A stretch of DNA of 64,000 nucleotides from Pirellulaceae bacterium (GTDB taxonomy: Bacteria; Planctomycetota; Planctomycetia; Pirellulales; Pirellulaceae), in assembly GCA_023382975.1 (NCBI GenBank), contig JAHDXO010000038.1, positions 1 to 64,000 of the forward strand, given 5' to 3'. This document shows, one piece after another, positions 1 through 9,599 of this stretch. Each line of letters starts with the position of its first letter. Position 1 is the first letter of the stretch. Under the pieces are notes generated by a model. That model saw only the letters and a program-made list of their open reading frames with translations. It was not told the origin of the DNA and made no database searches. A program made the position numbers and the translations under genes.

Positions 1-985
<985 letters not shown>

Positions 986-1082
986 CTTATATCCAATGCT
1001 CTTGGATAGATGACGTCCAAGATGCCATCTGCACGATCAACCTTCGGTGCCGTCCGGCTTAACAACCGCCGGCACCATTTCC

Positions 1083-1190
<108 letters not shown>

Positions 1191-1194
1191 TTTT

Positions 1195-1228
1195 AAGCTC
1201 CTGGGCTTCGGCCCAGGAGCTTTTTTTT
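1195..1228 (+). terminator. Rho-independent terminator of the rRNA operon
   Basis: A perfect 12-bp inverted repeat (AAGCTCCTGGGC / GCCCAGGAGCTT) with a TTCG tetraloop is followed directly by a run of eight T. It starts only a few bases after the 5S gene, so it closes the rRNA operon and separates it from the convergent sulfatase gene. Confidence 0.95.
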
Positions 1229-1243
1229 GTCGACCATGCGGAG

Positions 1244-3388
1244 TCACTTCACCGCGGTCAGGTTTCGGAAGGCCATGTCGCCTTCGAAGACGAGCAGGTT
1301 CAATTGATCTCGGGGCTCGCTGAGCACGGGATGGCGGGCGGTCGCAGTCGCGCCAGCGATTTGAACGGTGACTTCCTCGCCTCGGAACGTCACGCGCAGG
1401 GTGTACCACTGGCCGCGTTTGAGTTGCAGTCGTTCGCGGGCCAATGCAACGGTTTGGTCGCGGTTCTCGCCGATGCTCGGATTCTTGGCGATTTCGAGAT
1501 AGGAAGGCGCCACGACAATGCGGAACGAATGTTGATTCTCGGCCGTGTGGATGCGCAGCGAGTGGCGATCGGCCTTGCCGAATTGGAGGTCATATTGCAG
1601 CTCGCCGGTGGTGGCCGGCAGCAAAGTGCGGAGTGTCGCGGGCTGCTGGTCACCTCGCTTTGGCACACCCCACACGGCACCGTCTCGTGCCGTCCAGTCA
1701 CCGCGGAGCACAGCCCAGGGCTTTCCGGGCAGGGCATCCAGCGATTCCTGGAGGATCGTTTCACCTTCCAACGGCGGCAGAACCGTCGGGCCAGCTTCCG
1801 TCCGAGGTGTCACCGGCGGCAGCTCGCGGCTGTAGCCGCCAATGCGGTAACGTGCGAGCAATGCAGACAGTTCGGCGACAATCTGCGGGTGTTCGGCACT
1901 AACGTCGCGAGTTTCCTCCGGATCGTCATGCAGGTGGTATAGTTGCGGCTTGTGTTCGTCTGCGCGGCTCTTGCGCGCGCCTGGCTTGATGCCGTCGGCC
2001 GGGATGCCTTCGATCCATTTCCACGGACCTTTGCGGATGGCGAAGACGCCGTCGGCGCTGTGGACGATCAGGTCTTCTCGCGCGGGCGGCGCGCCGGCTT
2101 GGCCGACCATTGCCGACAGAGTACTTTGTCCGTCCTCGGCCGCCTCCCGGGCGGGCGGCAGAGGATGGCCGACAATCGCCGCCGTCGTGGCGAGGATATC
2201 GACCAGGCTGACCATCTCGTCGCACACCGTACCGGCCGGAACGCGGCCTGGCCAGCGCACCAGGAACGGCACCTTGAAACCGCCTTCCCAGACCGAATGC
2301 TTGCTGCCGCGGAGATCGCCGTTGACCCGCAGGCCGGCCAGATACGCTTGAGTCTGAAGCGTCGTCGTGTTTTCCGGCCGGAATACGCCCCCGTTGTCGC
2401 TGGTGAAGATGACCAGTGTTTGCTGTGTCATTCCTAGCCGGTCCAGCGCGTCGAGGATGCGGCCCGTGCTGCGATCCAGTTCGTGGATCCAATCACCGTA
2501 CAGACCCGCGGCGCTCTTACCGGCCAAGTCCTTGTCGGGCGTCACCGGGTTGTGGACGGCGACGGGCGTGAAGTACAGAAAGAATGGATGGTCGGGGGTC
2601 TGTTTGCCCAACCAGTCGATCGCTTTGTCGGTCAGGGTGGCCATCACCCGCTCGTTCTTGCGCCGAGGAGCGTCCAGATCGAGAACCTTGGCTCGGGCGT
2701 TCTCCATGTCCTCGGACGAGTACGTCGCCTGATAGTTCGGATCGTCCGCCGCCGGTCCAGGCAGAACCGAACCGGCCGGAATTCGGCCGCTGCGCAGGCC
2801 GTAAATGAAACGATTCTCGACATACACGCCGGTCAGGTCGCCGTGATTGGCGGGCACGCCGAAGTGGTAATCGAAACCGATGTCCAATGGCCCCGGCGAC
2901 AGTTCGGCAGTGTAGTCCGTGCGAAACAGCAGCGAGCCTTGCGAGTCGCCGTAGCCCAGATGCCACTTGCCGACCGCAGCCGAGCGATAGCTGTGCTGTT
3001 TGAGCAGCGAGGCCATGTTCAGGCGAGTGGGCTCGATGTGCAGTGGCGAGAAGACGCCCAGCACTTCGTGCGTCAGCGACGTGCGCCAGCAGTAGCGGCC
3101 GGTCAGCACCGAGTAGCGTGTCGGCGAACACACGGACGACGTCGTGTTGGCGTCCGTAAACCGCCGCCCTTCGGTGGCCAGCCGATCGATGTTCGGAGTT
3201 TGAATCAACTTGCGATCGGCCCCGTAGCATCCCACGCTGCCGTAGCCGAGATCATCGGCCAGGATCAGCACGATATTGGGCCGAGCGGCAGAAGCCACAT
3301 CCGCCGCGTGCAGCACGGCAAACGACGTCTGCAGGAGAACCGCGAGAAGAAGAAAGCTGGTTTTTGCAGGGGTTGTCATACTCATCAT
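1244..3388 (-). CDS. Secreted arylsulfatase with C-terminal concanavalin-like domain
   Basis: A 714-residue exported sulfatase. A signal peptide (about residues 1-29) is followed by the alkaline-phosphatase-fold sulfatase domain: metal-binding DD in LILADDLGYG (45-46) and the formylglycine motif C-S-P-T-R with Cys87. Downstream HNPVTP and TSDNGG blocks are also sulfatase-typical. Residues about 525-714 form an extra beta-rich module resembling the 3-keto-disaccharide-hydrolase/LamG jelly-roll domains that planctomycetes append to sulfatases, probably for glycan binding. Three near-adjacent ATG codons exist; GGAG sits best before the second (3385). It lies 70 nt downstream of the DUF1501 gene on the same strand, likely one transcript. 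Activity needs a formylglycine-generating enzyme, which is not in this window. The substrate cannot be read from sequence. Confidence 0.95.
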   Translation of the reverse strand: MMSMTTPAKTSFLLLAVLLQTSFAVLHAADVASAARPNIVLILADDLGYGSVGCYGADRKLIQTPNIDRLATEGRRFTDANTTSSVCSPTRYSVLTGRYCWRTSLTHEVLGVFSPLHIEPTRLNMASLLKQHSYRSAAVGKWHLGYGDSQGSLLFRTDYTAELSPGPLDIGFDYHFGVPANHGDLTGVYVENRFIYGLRSGRIPAGSVLPGPAADDPNYQATYSSEDMENARAKVLDLDAPRRKNERVMATLTDKAIDWLGKQTPDHPFFLYFTPVAVHNPVTPDKDLAGKSAAGLYGDWIHELDRSTGRILDALDRLGMTQQTLVIFTSDNGGVFRPENTTTLQTQAYLAGLRVNGDLRGSKHSVWEGGFKVPFLVRWPGRVPAGTVCDEMVSLVDILATTAAIVGHPLPPAREAAEDGQSTLSAMVGQAGAPPAREDLIVHSADGVFAIRKGPWKWIEGIPADGIKPGARKSRADEHKPQLYHLHDDPEETRDVSAEHPQIVAELSALLARYRIGGYSRELPPVTPRTEAGPTVLPPLEGETILQESLDALPGKPWAVLRGDWTARDGAVWGVPKRGDQQPATLRTLLPATTGELQYDLQFGKADRHSLRIHTAENQHSFRIVVAPSYLEIAKNPSIGENRDQTVALARERLQLKRGQWYTLRVTFRGEEVTVQIAGATATARHPVLSEPRDQLNLLVFEGDMAFRNLTAVK

Positions 3389-3458
3389 GCTCCTTGTACG
3401 GCATCTACCGGAGAGACTATTTCGCAGGCAACTTCACCATGAAGCACGCCGAGCGTGT

Positions 3459-4985
3459 TCACGCTTGAAGCAGTTCCTTGATCAGCCGCCCGTGAACGTC
3501 GGTCAGGCGGCGCTGGAGACCATTGTAGTACCAGGTGAGACGGCGATGGTCGAAGCCCAGCAAGTGCAGCACCGTGGCATAGAAATCCCAGACGGTGGCC
3601 GGGTTCTCGGCGGCCCGACGGCCAAATTCGTCGGTGGCGCCGTAACTGGTTCCGCCCCGGACGCCAGCGCCCATCAGCCAGCACGTGAAACCGTCGGGGT
3701 TGTGGTCGCGGCCGGAGGTGCCTGCCTGGTGAGTCGGCATGCGGCCAAACTCGGTCGTCCACAGTACCAGCGTATCGCTCAGCAAGCCGCGCTGCTTCAG
3801 GTCGGTCAACAAAGCTGCTGTCGGTTGATCGAAAATCGGGCAGTGCCGTTCGTAGTCGGACTTCAGCGTCTTGTGCGCATCCCAGTTCAGCAAACCGTCG
3901 ACACCCGACGCCCGCGACGCGCAGTACAAGTTGACGTAGCGCACGCCGCGTTCCAGCAAGCGGCGAGCCAACAGACAGTTTCTCGCATAGGACGCTTTGA
4001 GCGGATTCGGGTCGTCCGTGCCGTACAGCCGGTGGATCGACGCCGGTTCATCGGCCAGTTCCACGACCTCGGGCGCGCTCAACTGCATCTTAGCCGCCAG
4101 CTCGTACGCTGCGATGCGGGCCTGCAACTCGGTGTTTCCCGGATTCGCTTCGGCGTGCCGGAGGTTCAATCGCTCCAAGAAATCGCGAGTGGCTTGCTCC
4201 TCTTCCGGCGTGATGCCGACGGGCCGCGCCAGGTTGCGAATCGGCTGCTGGCTGCTCAGTACGATCGCCTGATGCTGCGCCGGCAGGAATCCGTTGCTCC
4301 AGTTCGCCTTGCCGTTGGGTGGTTCGCCGCGGAGATCCGGAATGGCGACGTAGGCTGGCAGATTCTCGTTGGCCGTGCCCAGCGCATGGCTGACCCATGC
4401 GCCCGCGCTGGGAAAACCTTCCTGGACGTGCCCCGTGTTCATGAAGACGCAACCGGGTCCGTGGGTATTGGTCTTGGAAATCATCGAGTGGATGAAGGCG
4501 ATGTCGTCGACGTGCCGGGCCATGTGCGGCAGCAGGCTGGAGATCCTCTTGCCGCTCTTCCCGCAGGCGACCATCGGCCAGGGACTCTTCATCAGGTTTC
4601 CGTTCTTGCCCTGGAACGAAACCAGGTTTTCCTCGCCCGGCAGCGGCTTGCCGTGCCAACGTTCCAATTCGGGCTTGTGCTCCCACAGATCGACTTGCGA
4701 AGCGCCGCCGGGGCAGAAGATCTGCAACACGCGGTTCGCCCGAGCCGCGTGATGCGTATGGCCTCGGCCCGATTGCCAAGCAGGGTTGCCGTCAGCGCCG
4801 GATCGATCCAGAGCATCCGGAGGTTCGGTCGCATCCAACTCGGAATCGAGAAGATCGACCAAGCCGATTCCCGCCAAGCCGGTGAAGGCATTGCCCAAGA
4901 ACCCGCGACGTCCCATCACGCGGTCGAGCCATGCAGCGATTCGTTCTGGTGGCGGTTGGTACACGCGAAAGCCCTTTCCGTTCAC
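3459..4985 (-). CDS. DUF1501 domain-containing protein (sulfatase-like fold, Tat-type N-terminus)
   Basis: A 508-residue DUF1501-family protein, a planctomycete-typical relative of the alkaline phosphatase/sulfatase superfamily without an assigned reaction. Family signatures are QIFCPGGASQVDLW near residue 90, the HGPGC...NTGH block, TTEFGR, and GRDHNPDGF near the C-terminus. A twin-arginine-like stretch (MGRRGFLGNA, about 24-33) before a hydrophobic segment suggests Tat export. The start taken here is a GTG at 4985; an ATG at the MGRRGF methionine is an alternative. It is transcribed toward the adjacent sulfatase, a recurring gene pair in this phylum, and lies back-to-back with the esterase gene at 5208. 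Confidence 0.93.
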   Translation of the reverse strand: MNGKGFRVYQPPPERIAAWLDRVMGRRGFLGNAFTGLAGIGLVDLLDSELDATEPPDALDRSGADGNPAWQSGRGHTHHAARANRVLQIFCPGGASQVDLWEHKPELERWHGKPLPGEENLVSFQGKNGNLMKSPWPMVACGKSGKRISSLLPHMARHVDDIAFIHSMISKTNTHGPGCVFMNTGHVQEGFPSAGAWVSHALGTANENLPAYVAIPDLRGEPPNGKANWSNGFLPAQHQAIVLSSQQPIRNLARPVGITPEEEQATRDFLERLNLRHAEANPGNTELQARIAAYELAAKMQLSAPEVVELADEPASIHRLYGTDDPNPLKASYARNCLLARRLLERGVRYVNLYCASRASGVDGLLNWDAHKTLKSDYERHCPIFDQPTAALLTDLKQRGLLSDTLVLWTTEFGRMPTHQAGTSGRDHNPDGFTCWLMGAGVRGGTSYGATDEFGRRAAENPATVWDFYATVLHLLGFDHRRLTWYYNGLQRRLTDVHGRLIKELLQA

Positions 4986-5207
4986 GAAGCCCCGGTCACA
5001 AATTCGGTCCCCTGTTTGCTTTCCCGACTCGTTTCACGGCAATCCGAAGGCAACAGCGTACCGCGCTTTGGTCGCATTCCAAATTTCGAATCTAGCGACA
5101 TCCGGCGTGTTCCGCAACATCGCCCCCTTGCTCCCGCGCGTCCCTCGGCGGCATCATACCGTTTTTGAAGCGACGGAAGCCTTCGGGCTGAGACGGAGAC
5201 TGGCGAG

Positions 5208-6092
5208 ATGACGCGAGACCGACGGCTGAGAATCCACGCGGGCGGACGCGCCCGCCGCGTCTTGGTCCATCTTCCGCCGGGCTTCGACGGCCAGAGGGCG
5301 ATGCCCGTGGTGATCATGCTGCACGGCGGCGGCGGAACCGGCAGATCGGCGGCAATCGAAACCGGCTGGTGCGATCACGCGGATCGGGCAGGGTTCCTCG
5401 CGGTCTTCCCCAACGCCTTATCGCGTAATCCGGACGAGCCGAGTAGTTTCCCGGGAAACCCGCAGCTTTGGAACGATGGTTCGCGGCGTTTCCATTCCAG
5501 CCGGGAAACGCCCGACGATATCGGCTTCCTCGCAGCGTTGCTGGACGAATTGCAGACGCAATTCGCCATCGATCCCGAGCGAGTCTTCGTCACCGGATTC
5601 TCGAACGGGGCATCGATGGCGTTCCGCGCCGGCGCGGAACTCGCCGAACGGATCGCCGCGGTCGCACCCGTCGCAGGCACCTGCTGGTTGGATCACATCG
5701 ATCTGTGCCAACCCGTCTCGCTATGCTACATCACGGGGACGGAAGATCCGTTGAATCCGATCGAGGGCGGATTGACCAAGTTGGTGTTCGAAAGCGGCGA
5801 GCAGTTTCGTCCCAGGCCCAAGCCGCCCGTTCGCGATTCGATCCGAAAGTGGGTCGAGGCCATCGGCTGCTCCCAAGACGCAGCCAGGATCGCTGAGATC
5901 GACGGAGTTCGGACCGAGTGGTTTGGCCCCGGACGCGGCGGCGCGAACGTCGCTTACGTCACGGTCAAAGGACTCGGACACAACTGGGCGGGCGGGCGGA
6001 GCTTGCTGCCCGAGTCGATCGCTGGCAATCGGTCGGACAAGCTGCGGGCCACCGACCTGATCTGGGATTTCTTCCAGCAGACGCGGCCCTGA
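5208..6092 (+). CDS. PHB-depolymerase/feruloyl-esterase-like alpha/beta hydrolase (LpqC family)
   Basis: A 294-residue alpha/beta-hydrolase of the LpqC/poly(3-hydroxybutyrate) depolymerase group. The oxyanion region MLHGGGGTG, the nucleophile elbow GFSNGAS (Ser132) and a late catalytic-type His in the GLGHNWAGG block are all visible. No signal peptide is obvious, so a cytoplasmic location or a missed start are both possible. GGAG lies about 10 nt before the ATG. The family cleaves ester bonds, either PHB-like polyesters or acyl/feruloyl decorations of polysaccharides; context slightly favours a carbohydrate-ester role. Its 3' end converges on the 6160-7104 gene. Confidence 0.88.
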   Translation: MTRDRRLRIHAGGRARRVLVHLPPGFDGQRAMPVVIMLHGGGGTGRSAAIETGWCDHADRAGFLAVFPNALSRNPDEPSSFPGNPQLWNDGSRRFHSSRETPDDIGFLAALLDELQTQFAIDPERVFVTGFSNGASMAFRAGAELAERIAAVAPVAGTCWLDHIDLCQPVSLCYITGTEDPLNPIEGGLTKLVFESGEQFRPRPKPPVRDSIRKWVEAIGCSQDAARIAEIDGVRTEWFGPGRGGANVAYVTVKGLGHNWAGGRSLLPESIAGNRSDKLRATDLIWDFFQQTRP

Positions 6093-6159
6093 TTCCGCGC
6101 CGATGCGCCCAGCATCCTCGACTCGTGTTCGGCGCCCGCGAGCCACTGCGAAGTTCGCG

Positions 6160-7104
6160 TCAGGGCTTGCCCTGCGGTTTTTCTTCCCGGAGTTCCGATT
6201 CTTGTTCCCGAGCCATCTCGGCAAAGCTGGCGATGCGCTCGCGACGCCGGGCTTGTTCGGCAGCGTCCATCGGTCGAACGCCGCCGCCGTATCGGTCGGT
6301 CGGCAGATCCGACTGAAAGGTCGGCAGTGCTCTGGGGCCGGTGACGGGAGCAACCGCCGAGCGTTCGCCGGTCCTCGATGGACTGGTCGGGCTGTCGGCA
6401 GACGAGCCGCCCAACAGGCTGAACAGCAGGATCGTCAAGCCCAAAGCCGACCCACCGCAAACGCCCAGGACGATCCAAGGTGCAGGAATTCGCTTGGCTT
6501 CGGCTCCACCGACCGCCGTCGCTCTTCTTGCCGCCTGCTTTCCCGTTCGCGGCGGCCCCGCAGTCGCAGTCGCCGGCGAGGTCGGTTGAACCTTGATCGA
6601 TTCAGGCGTTCCCGTCTTGGGTTTCGTTGCGCCGGGCTTGGTTGTCTGAATCTTCACCGCGGCGGGTTTCGAGGCTTCTCCAGAGTCCGCCCCTCGTTCG
6701 GCTACCGTTGTGTTCTTAACGGCGGTCTCTTCAGGGGCCTTCGTTTCGTCGGTCGAGGCGGGAACGGCAGATGCCGGTTGGGTGACAGGATCTTCCGTAC
6801 TCTGACTTGCATTCGTTGTTGATTCGATCGGGGTGACGGACGACGAATCCGCAGGACGTTCGGCTGGGGAGCTGGTCGGAGGATCTGCCGACGTGTCCGT
6901 CGCTGGCGATTCAGCGCCGACCAGACGGCTGAGCGCCGTCGCGTCGAAGGCCGCTTTGGCAGGAGTCCGAGCTGCATGCGGCTTCGCCTTGGGCTTCTTG
7001 CCCGTCCTTGATCGGGAATCGTCGACTTTGATCACGGGAGCCTTGGACTCTGGCGTTGCCGATGGCTTCGGATCGACGTGGATTGGTTCAAAGGACTGGT
7101 TCAT
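6160..7104 (-). CDS. Hypothetical single-pass membrane protein with Ala/Pro/Thr-rich N-terminal region
   Basis: I do not recognise a family. From the ATG at 7104 (MNQSFEPIHV, preceded by GGGGAA) the protein has 314 residues. Residues 1-200 are low-complexity (Ala, Pro, Thr, Ser, Lys, Glu) and probably disordered. One transmembrane helix spans about 208-232, and a charged C-terminal tail (270-314) is Arg/Glu-rich and may be helical. The frame stays open upstream of 7104, but that extension is unlike protein and overlaps the divergent gene's leader. The layout, with a long disordered arm beside a membrane anchor, resembles wall- or envelope-spanning linkers, but this is inference only. Confidence 0.7.
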   Translation of the reverse strand: MNQSFEPIHVDPKPSATPESKAPVIKVDDSRSRTGKKPKAKPHAARTPAKAAFDATALSRLVGAESPATDTSADPPTSSPAERPADSSSVTPIESTTNASQSTEDPVTQPASAVPASTDETKAPEETAVKNTTVAERGADSGEASKPAAVKIQTTKPGATKPKTGTPESIKVQPTSPATATAGPPRTGKQAARRATAVGGAEAKRIPAPWIVLGVCGGSALGLTILLFSLLGGSSADSPTSPSRTGERSAVAPVTGPRALPTFQSDLPTDRYGGGVRPMDAAEQARRRERIASFAEMAREQESELREEKPQGKP

Positions 7105-7300
7105 GCGAATTCCCCGTGAAACCGCCGAAAACGCGGGAGACTGGCACCGCGGTGCAGCCTTCATGATACTTCCGATTCCAAGCCGGACAATGGGGCGGTT
7201 GACGAGACAGACGCGGTCGGCGACACTCGACAGCCGTGTCTGATTGCTGGCGCCGCTTGCGCGGCGGAACGAAACGGTTTCTTCCATCGAGGACATCGAC

Positions 7301-8536
7301 ATGCAACGCGTTGTGGGTTCGTGGATGCTGTGTTTGCTCTGCTTCGTCATGGGTATTGGCGGCCCGCTGGCGGCGGCTGACAAGGCGAACTGGCCGGGCT
7401 GGTTGGGACCGAACCGGGACGGCAAGTCCCCGGACACGGGACTGCTGAAGCAGTGGCCCGAAGGTGGTCCGGAACTGCGGTGGAAGGTCACCGATCTCGG
7501 CCGCGGTTTCTCCAACGTGTCGGTGGTCGACGGCATCGTCTACACAACCGGCGACACCGCCGACAATCTGGTGCTGTTTGCATTCGACTTGGACGGCAAG
7601 CTGTTGTGGAAGACGCCCATCGACGCCCCCTGGACTCGCAGCCATCCGGGTTCGCGGGCCACGCCGACGATCGACGAGGGCAACCTGTACTTGCTGTCGG
7701 GCAACGGCATCATCGCATGCTGCGACGCCAAGACGGGTGAATCCAAATGGCGGCGCGAGACCAAGGAGTTCGGTGGCAGACCCGGCGGCTGGGGTTATGC
7801 GGAATCGGTGCTGATCCACGGCGACTTGGCGATCGTCAAGCCGGGCGGCCAACAGTGCATCGTGGCGTTGAATAAGCGAACAGGCGAAACGGTTTGGACC
7901 AGCAGCGGCTTCGAGGCCGGTCCCGAATACAGCTCGTGTATCGTCGCCAATTTCGAAGGTCAGGACATGATCATCACGGGCACGCGGGCCGGCATCGTGG
8001 CGGTCGACGCGGCCGACGGTCGACTGTTGTGGTTGAACGCCTGGTCGGCGAACAACACGGCCAATTGCCCGACGCCTGCGTACGCCGATGGCTACGTTTT
8101 CTGGGCCAACGGGTACGGCAAGGGCGGCGTTTGCCTGCGGCTGAAGAAGGTCGACGGAAAAGTGACCGCCGAGGAAGCCTGGACGACTCGGAACATGGTT
8201 TGCCACCACGGTGGGTACATCATCAAAGACGGCTACATCTATGGCAATCACAGCGGCGGCTGGGCATGTCTCAAGCTGGAGACGGGCGAACCGGTCTGGG
8301 AAGGCCGCGCGGTTGGCAAAGGCTCGGTGTGCTACGCCGACGGCATGTTGTACCTGTTTGGTGAACGCGGCGGACAGGCCGGTTTGGCCGAATGCACTCC
8401 GGAGGGGCTGAAAGAACGCGGCACCTTCTCGGTCGACGGCGAAGGTCCGAGTTGGGCCCATCCCGTCGTCACCGGCGGCCGACTGTACCTCCGCTACGAT
8501 ACGAATCTGTACGTGTTTGACATCCGAGCCGACTGA
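7301..8536 (+). CDS. Exported PQQ-like (BamB-type) beta-propeller protein
   Basis: A 411-residue secreted beta-propeller of the PQQ/quinoprotein-like repeat family. The start at 7301 gives a clear signal peptide (MQRVVGSWMLCLLCF... ending near AAADK) and has GAGG about 9 nt upstream; a longer frame from 7244 adds a poor N-terminus. Blade-closing tryptophan motifs recur: GKLLWKTPI, GESKWRRE, GETVWTSS, GRLLWLNA, GEPVWEGR. The N-terminal WPGWLGPNRDG box is typical of planctomycete propellers of this type. No sign of bound PQQ chemistry can be seen, so a scaffold or binding role is as likely as an enzymatic one. Confidence 0.92.
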   Translation: MQRVVGSWMLCLLCFVMGIGGPLAAADKANWPGWLGPNRDGKSPDTGLLKQWPEGGPELRWKVTDLGRGFSNVSVVDGIVYTTGDTADNLVLFAFDLDGKLLWKTPIDAPWTRSHPGSRATPTIDEGNLYLLSGNGIIACCDAKTGESKWRRETKEFGGRPGGWGYAESVLIHGDLAIVKPGGQQCIVALNKRTGETVWTSSGFEAGPEYSSCIVANFEGQDMIITGTRAGIVAVDAADGRLLWLNAWSANNTANCPTPAYADGYVFWANGYGKGGVCLRLKKVDGKVTAEEAWTTRNMVCHHGGYIIKDGYIYGNHSGGWACLKLETGEPVWEGRAVGKGSVCYADGMLYLFGERGGQAGLAECTPEGLKERGTFSVDGEGPSWAHPVVTGGRLYLRYDTNLYVFDIRAD

Positions 8537-8580
8537 ACCGAATCGCAAGTCGGATCGCCAGAAATCGTTCTCGACGCCAA

Positions 8581-9393
8581 TCAGTCCGCCCGATCGCTCG
8601 AATCCTGAGACGCCGACCGGGCCGCCTGCGCGGTTTGGCGTGCGGCGGCCAGCATCTGGTCGAACAGCGGCATGGCGATTTTCCGATACACCTGTTCCAG
8701 CAGCGGGTTCTGCTTGATCCGCTGCATTGTCTGATAAACCCGTTGGCCGTCGTCGGCGTTCATCTCGACTTCCAGCGCGCGTCCCTCTGCGTCGACCAGG
8801 ATCGCCAAATATCGCGAAGCACCCTCGTTCGTCGCTTCGCAACGAATGTCGTGAAACTGCGCAGTATCGAAATCGAAGTCGCCCGACACCGGTTGCTCCG
8901 CCGGCCGGTCCGCACGAGCTTTCGTGCCAAGGACTCCCTGGAGTGCGCCGGCCATCGTGTTGATCGATGATTCGCTGGTCACCTCGTTCAGCCGCTCGCT
9001 CAACTGGTCCAGACGTTCCAGATTCTCCTGGTCCGAGCGGCGGCTCGCATCCTCCGCCAATTGATCGATCTTCTCTGCAACCATCGATCTCGTGATTTCC
9101 GATGGATCGGAAATGGTCGCAACCTCGATCTCCGCCGGCTCCTCGGGAACGCCTTCCGTCGTGGTGACGTACAACACTCGGGCCTCACGAGCCGCCCATT
9201 CATCGAAGTACCAGGGCCGCACCGATGCCGCCAGCAGAACGCTCGCCGCGGCCACGTGGACGACCATCGACGCAGCCAGTCCGTGGAAGCGGTACACCGG
9301 CAGCCTGCGTTCCGAATGCGCGAGATTGGAAAAAGGATTGTCCGGCATGGAAACCATCGAAGTCGAAGCCAAATTCTTGACTGTCCCCTGCAT
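8581..9393 (-). CDS. Hypothetical membrane-anchored protein with central coiled coil
   Basis: An unrecognised 270-residue protein. A basic N-terminal segment leads into one transmembrane helix (about residues 38-58), then a Glu/Gln/Arg-rich region (about 95-150) predicted by eye as coiled coil (EKIDQLAED, LERLDQLSERLNEV). A C-terminal domain (about 165-255) contains YLAILVDAEGRALEV, loosely recalling the periplasmic part of TonB/TolA-type proteins. Topology (short inside, long outside) fits that analogy, but no TonB motif is certain. Start choice is uncertain: methionines at 1, 13 and 16 are possible and none has a strong ribosome-binding site. Convergent with the propeller gene. Confidence 0.72.
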   Translation of the reverse strand: MQGTVKNLASTSMVSMPDNPFSNLAHSERRLPVYRFHGLAASMVVHVAAASVLLAASVRPWYFDEWAAREARVLYVTTTEGVPEEPAEIEVATISDPSEITRSMVAEKIDQLAEDASRRSDQENLERLDQLSERLNEVTSESSINTMAGALQGVLGTKARADRPAEQPVSGDFDFDTAQFHDIRCEATNEGASRYLAILVDAEGRALEVEMNADDGQRVYQTMQRIKQNPLLEQVYRKIAMPLFDQMLAAARQTAQAARSASQDSSDRAD

Positions 9394-9599
9394 CCCGGCG
9401 TATCGTACGAGAACTAGCGTTCCAGTCCAGGCGGTCGATCCGCCGAGTCAAGTGGCCCGCGTCATTATAGACAAAGCCGCCTTCCTCGGGCTCCGACAAC
9501 GACAAGAAAGTGGAATGAAAAAGCGGAAGGATGTGTTTGTCGTTGCATGTTTGCATCGGATCGAAGGAACCACCAGACATTTCGCGAAAAGGCTCGAAC

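Noticed and set aside
1000..1082. Possible tRNA between the 23S and 5S genes
   Set aside because: No T-loop GTTCRA or cloverleaf could be found in the spacer.
3276..5168. Plus-strand 630-codon frame opposite the DUF1501 gene
   Set aside because: Antisense shadow with shadow-like composition.
6160..7536. Longer version of the 6,160-7,104 gene starting at 7,536
   Set aside because: The first 144 codons overlap the oppositely oriented propeller gene and are not protein-like; ATG 7,104 has a GGGGAA site.
7088..8842. Long minus-strand frame across the propeller gene
   Set aside because: Arg/Gly/Ala-rich antisense shadow of 7,301-8,536; typical of high-GC antisense frames.
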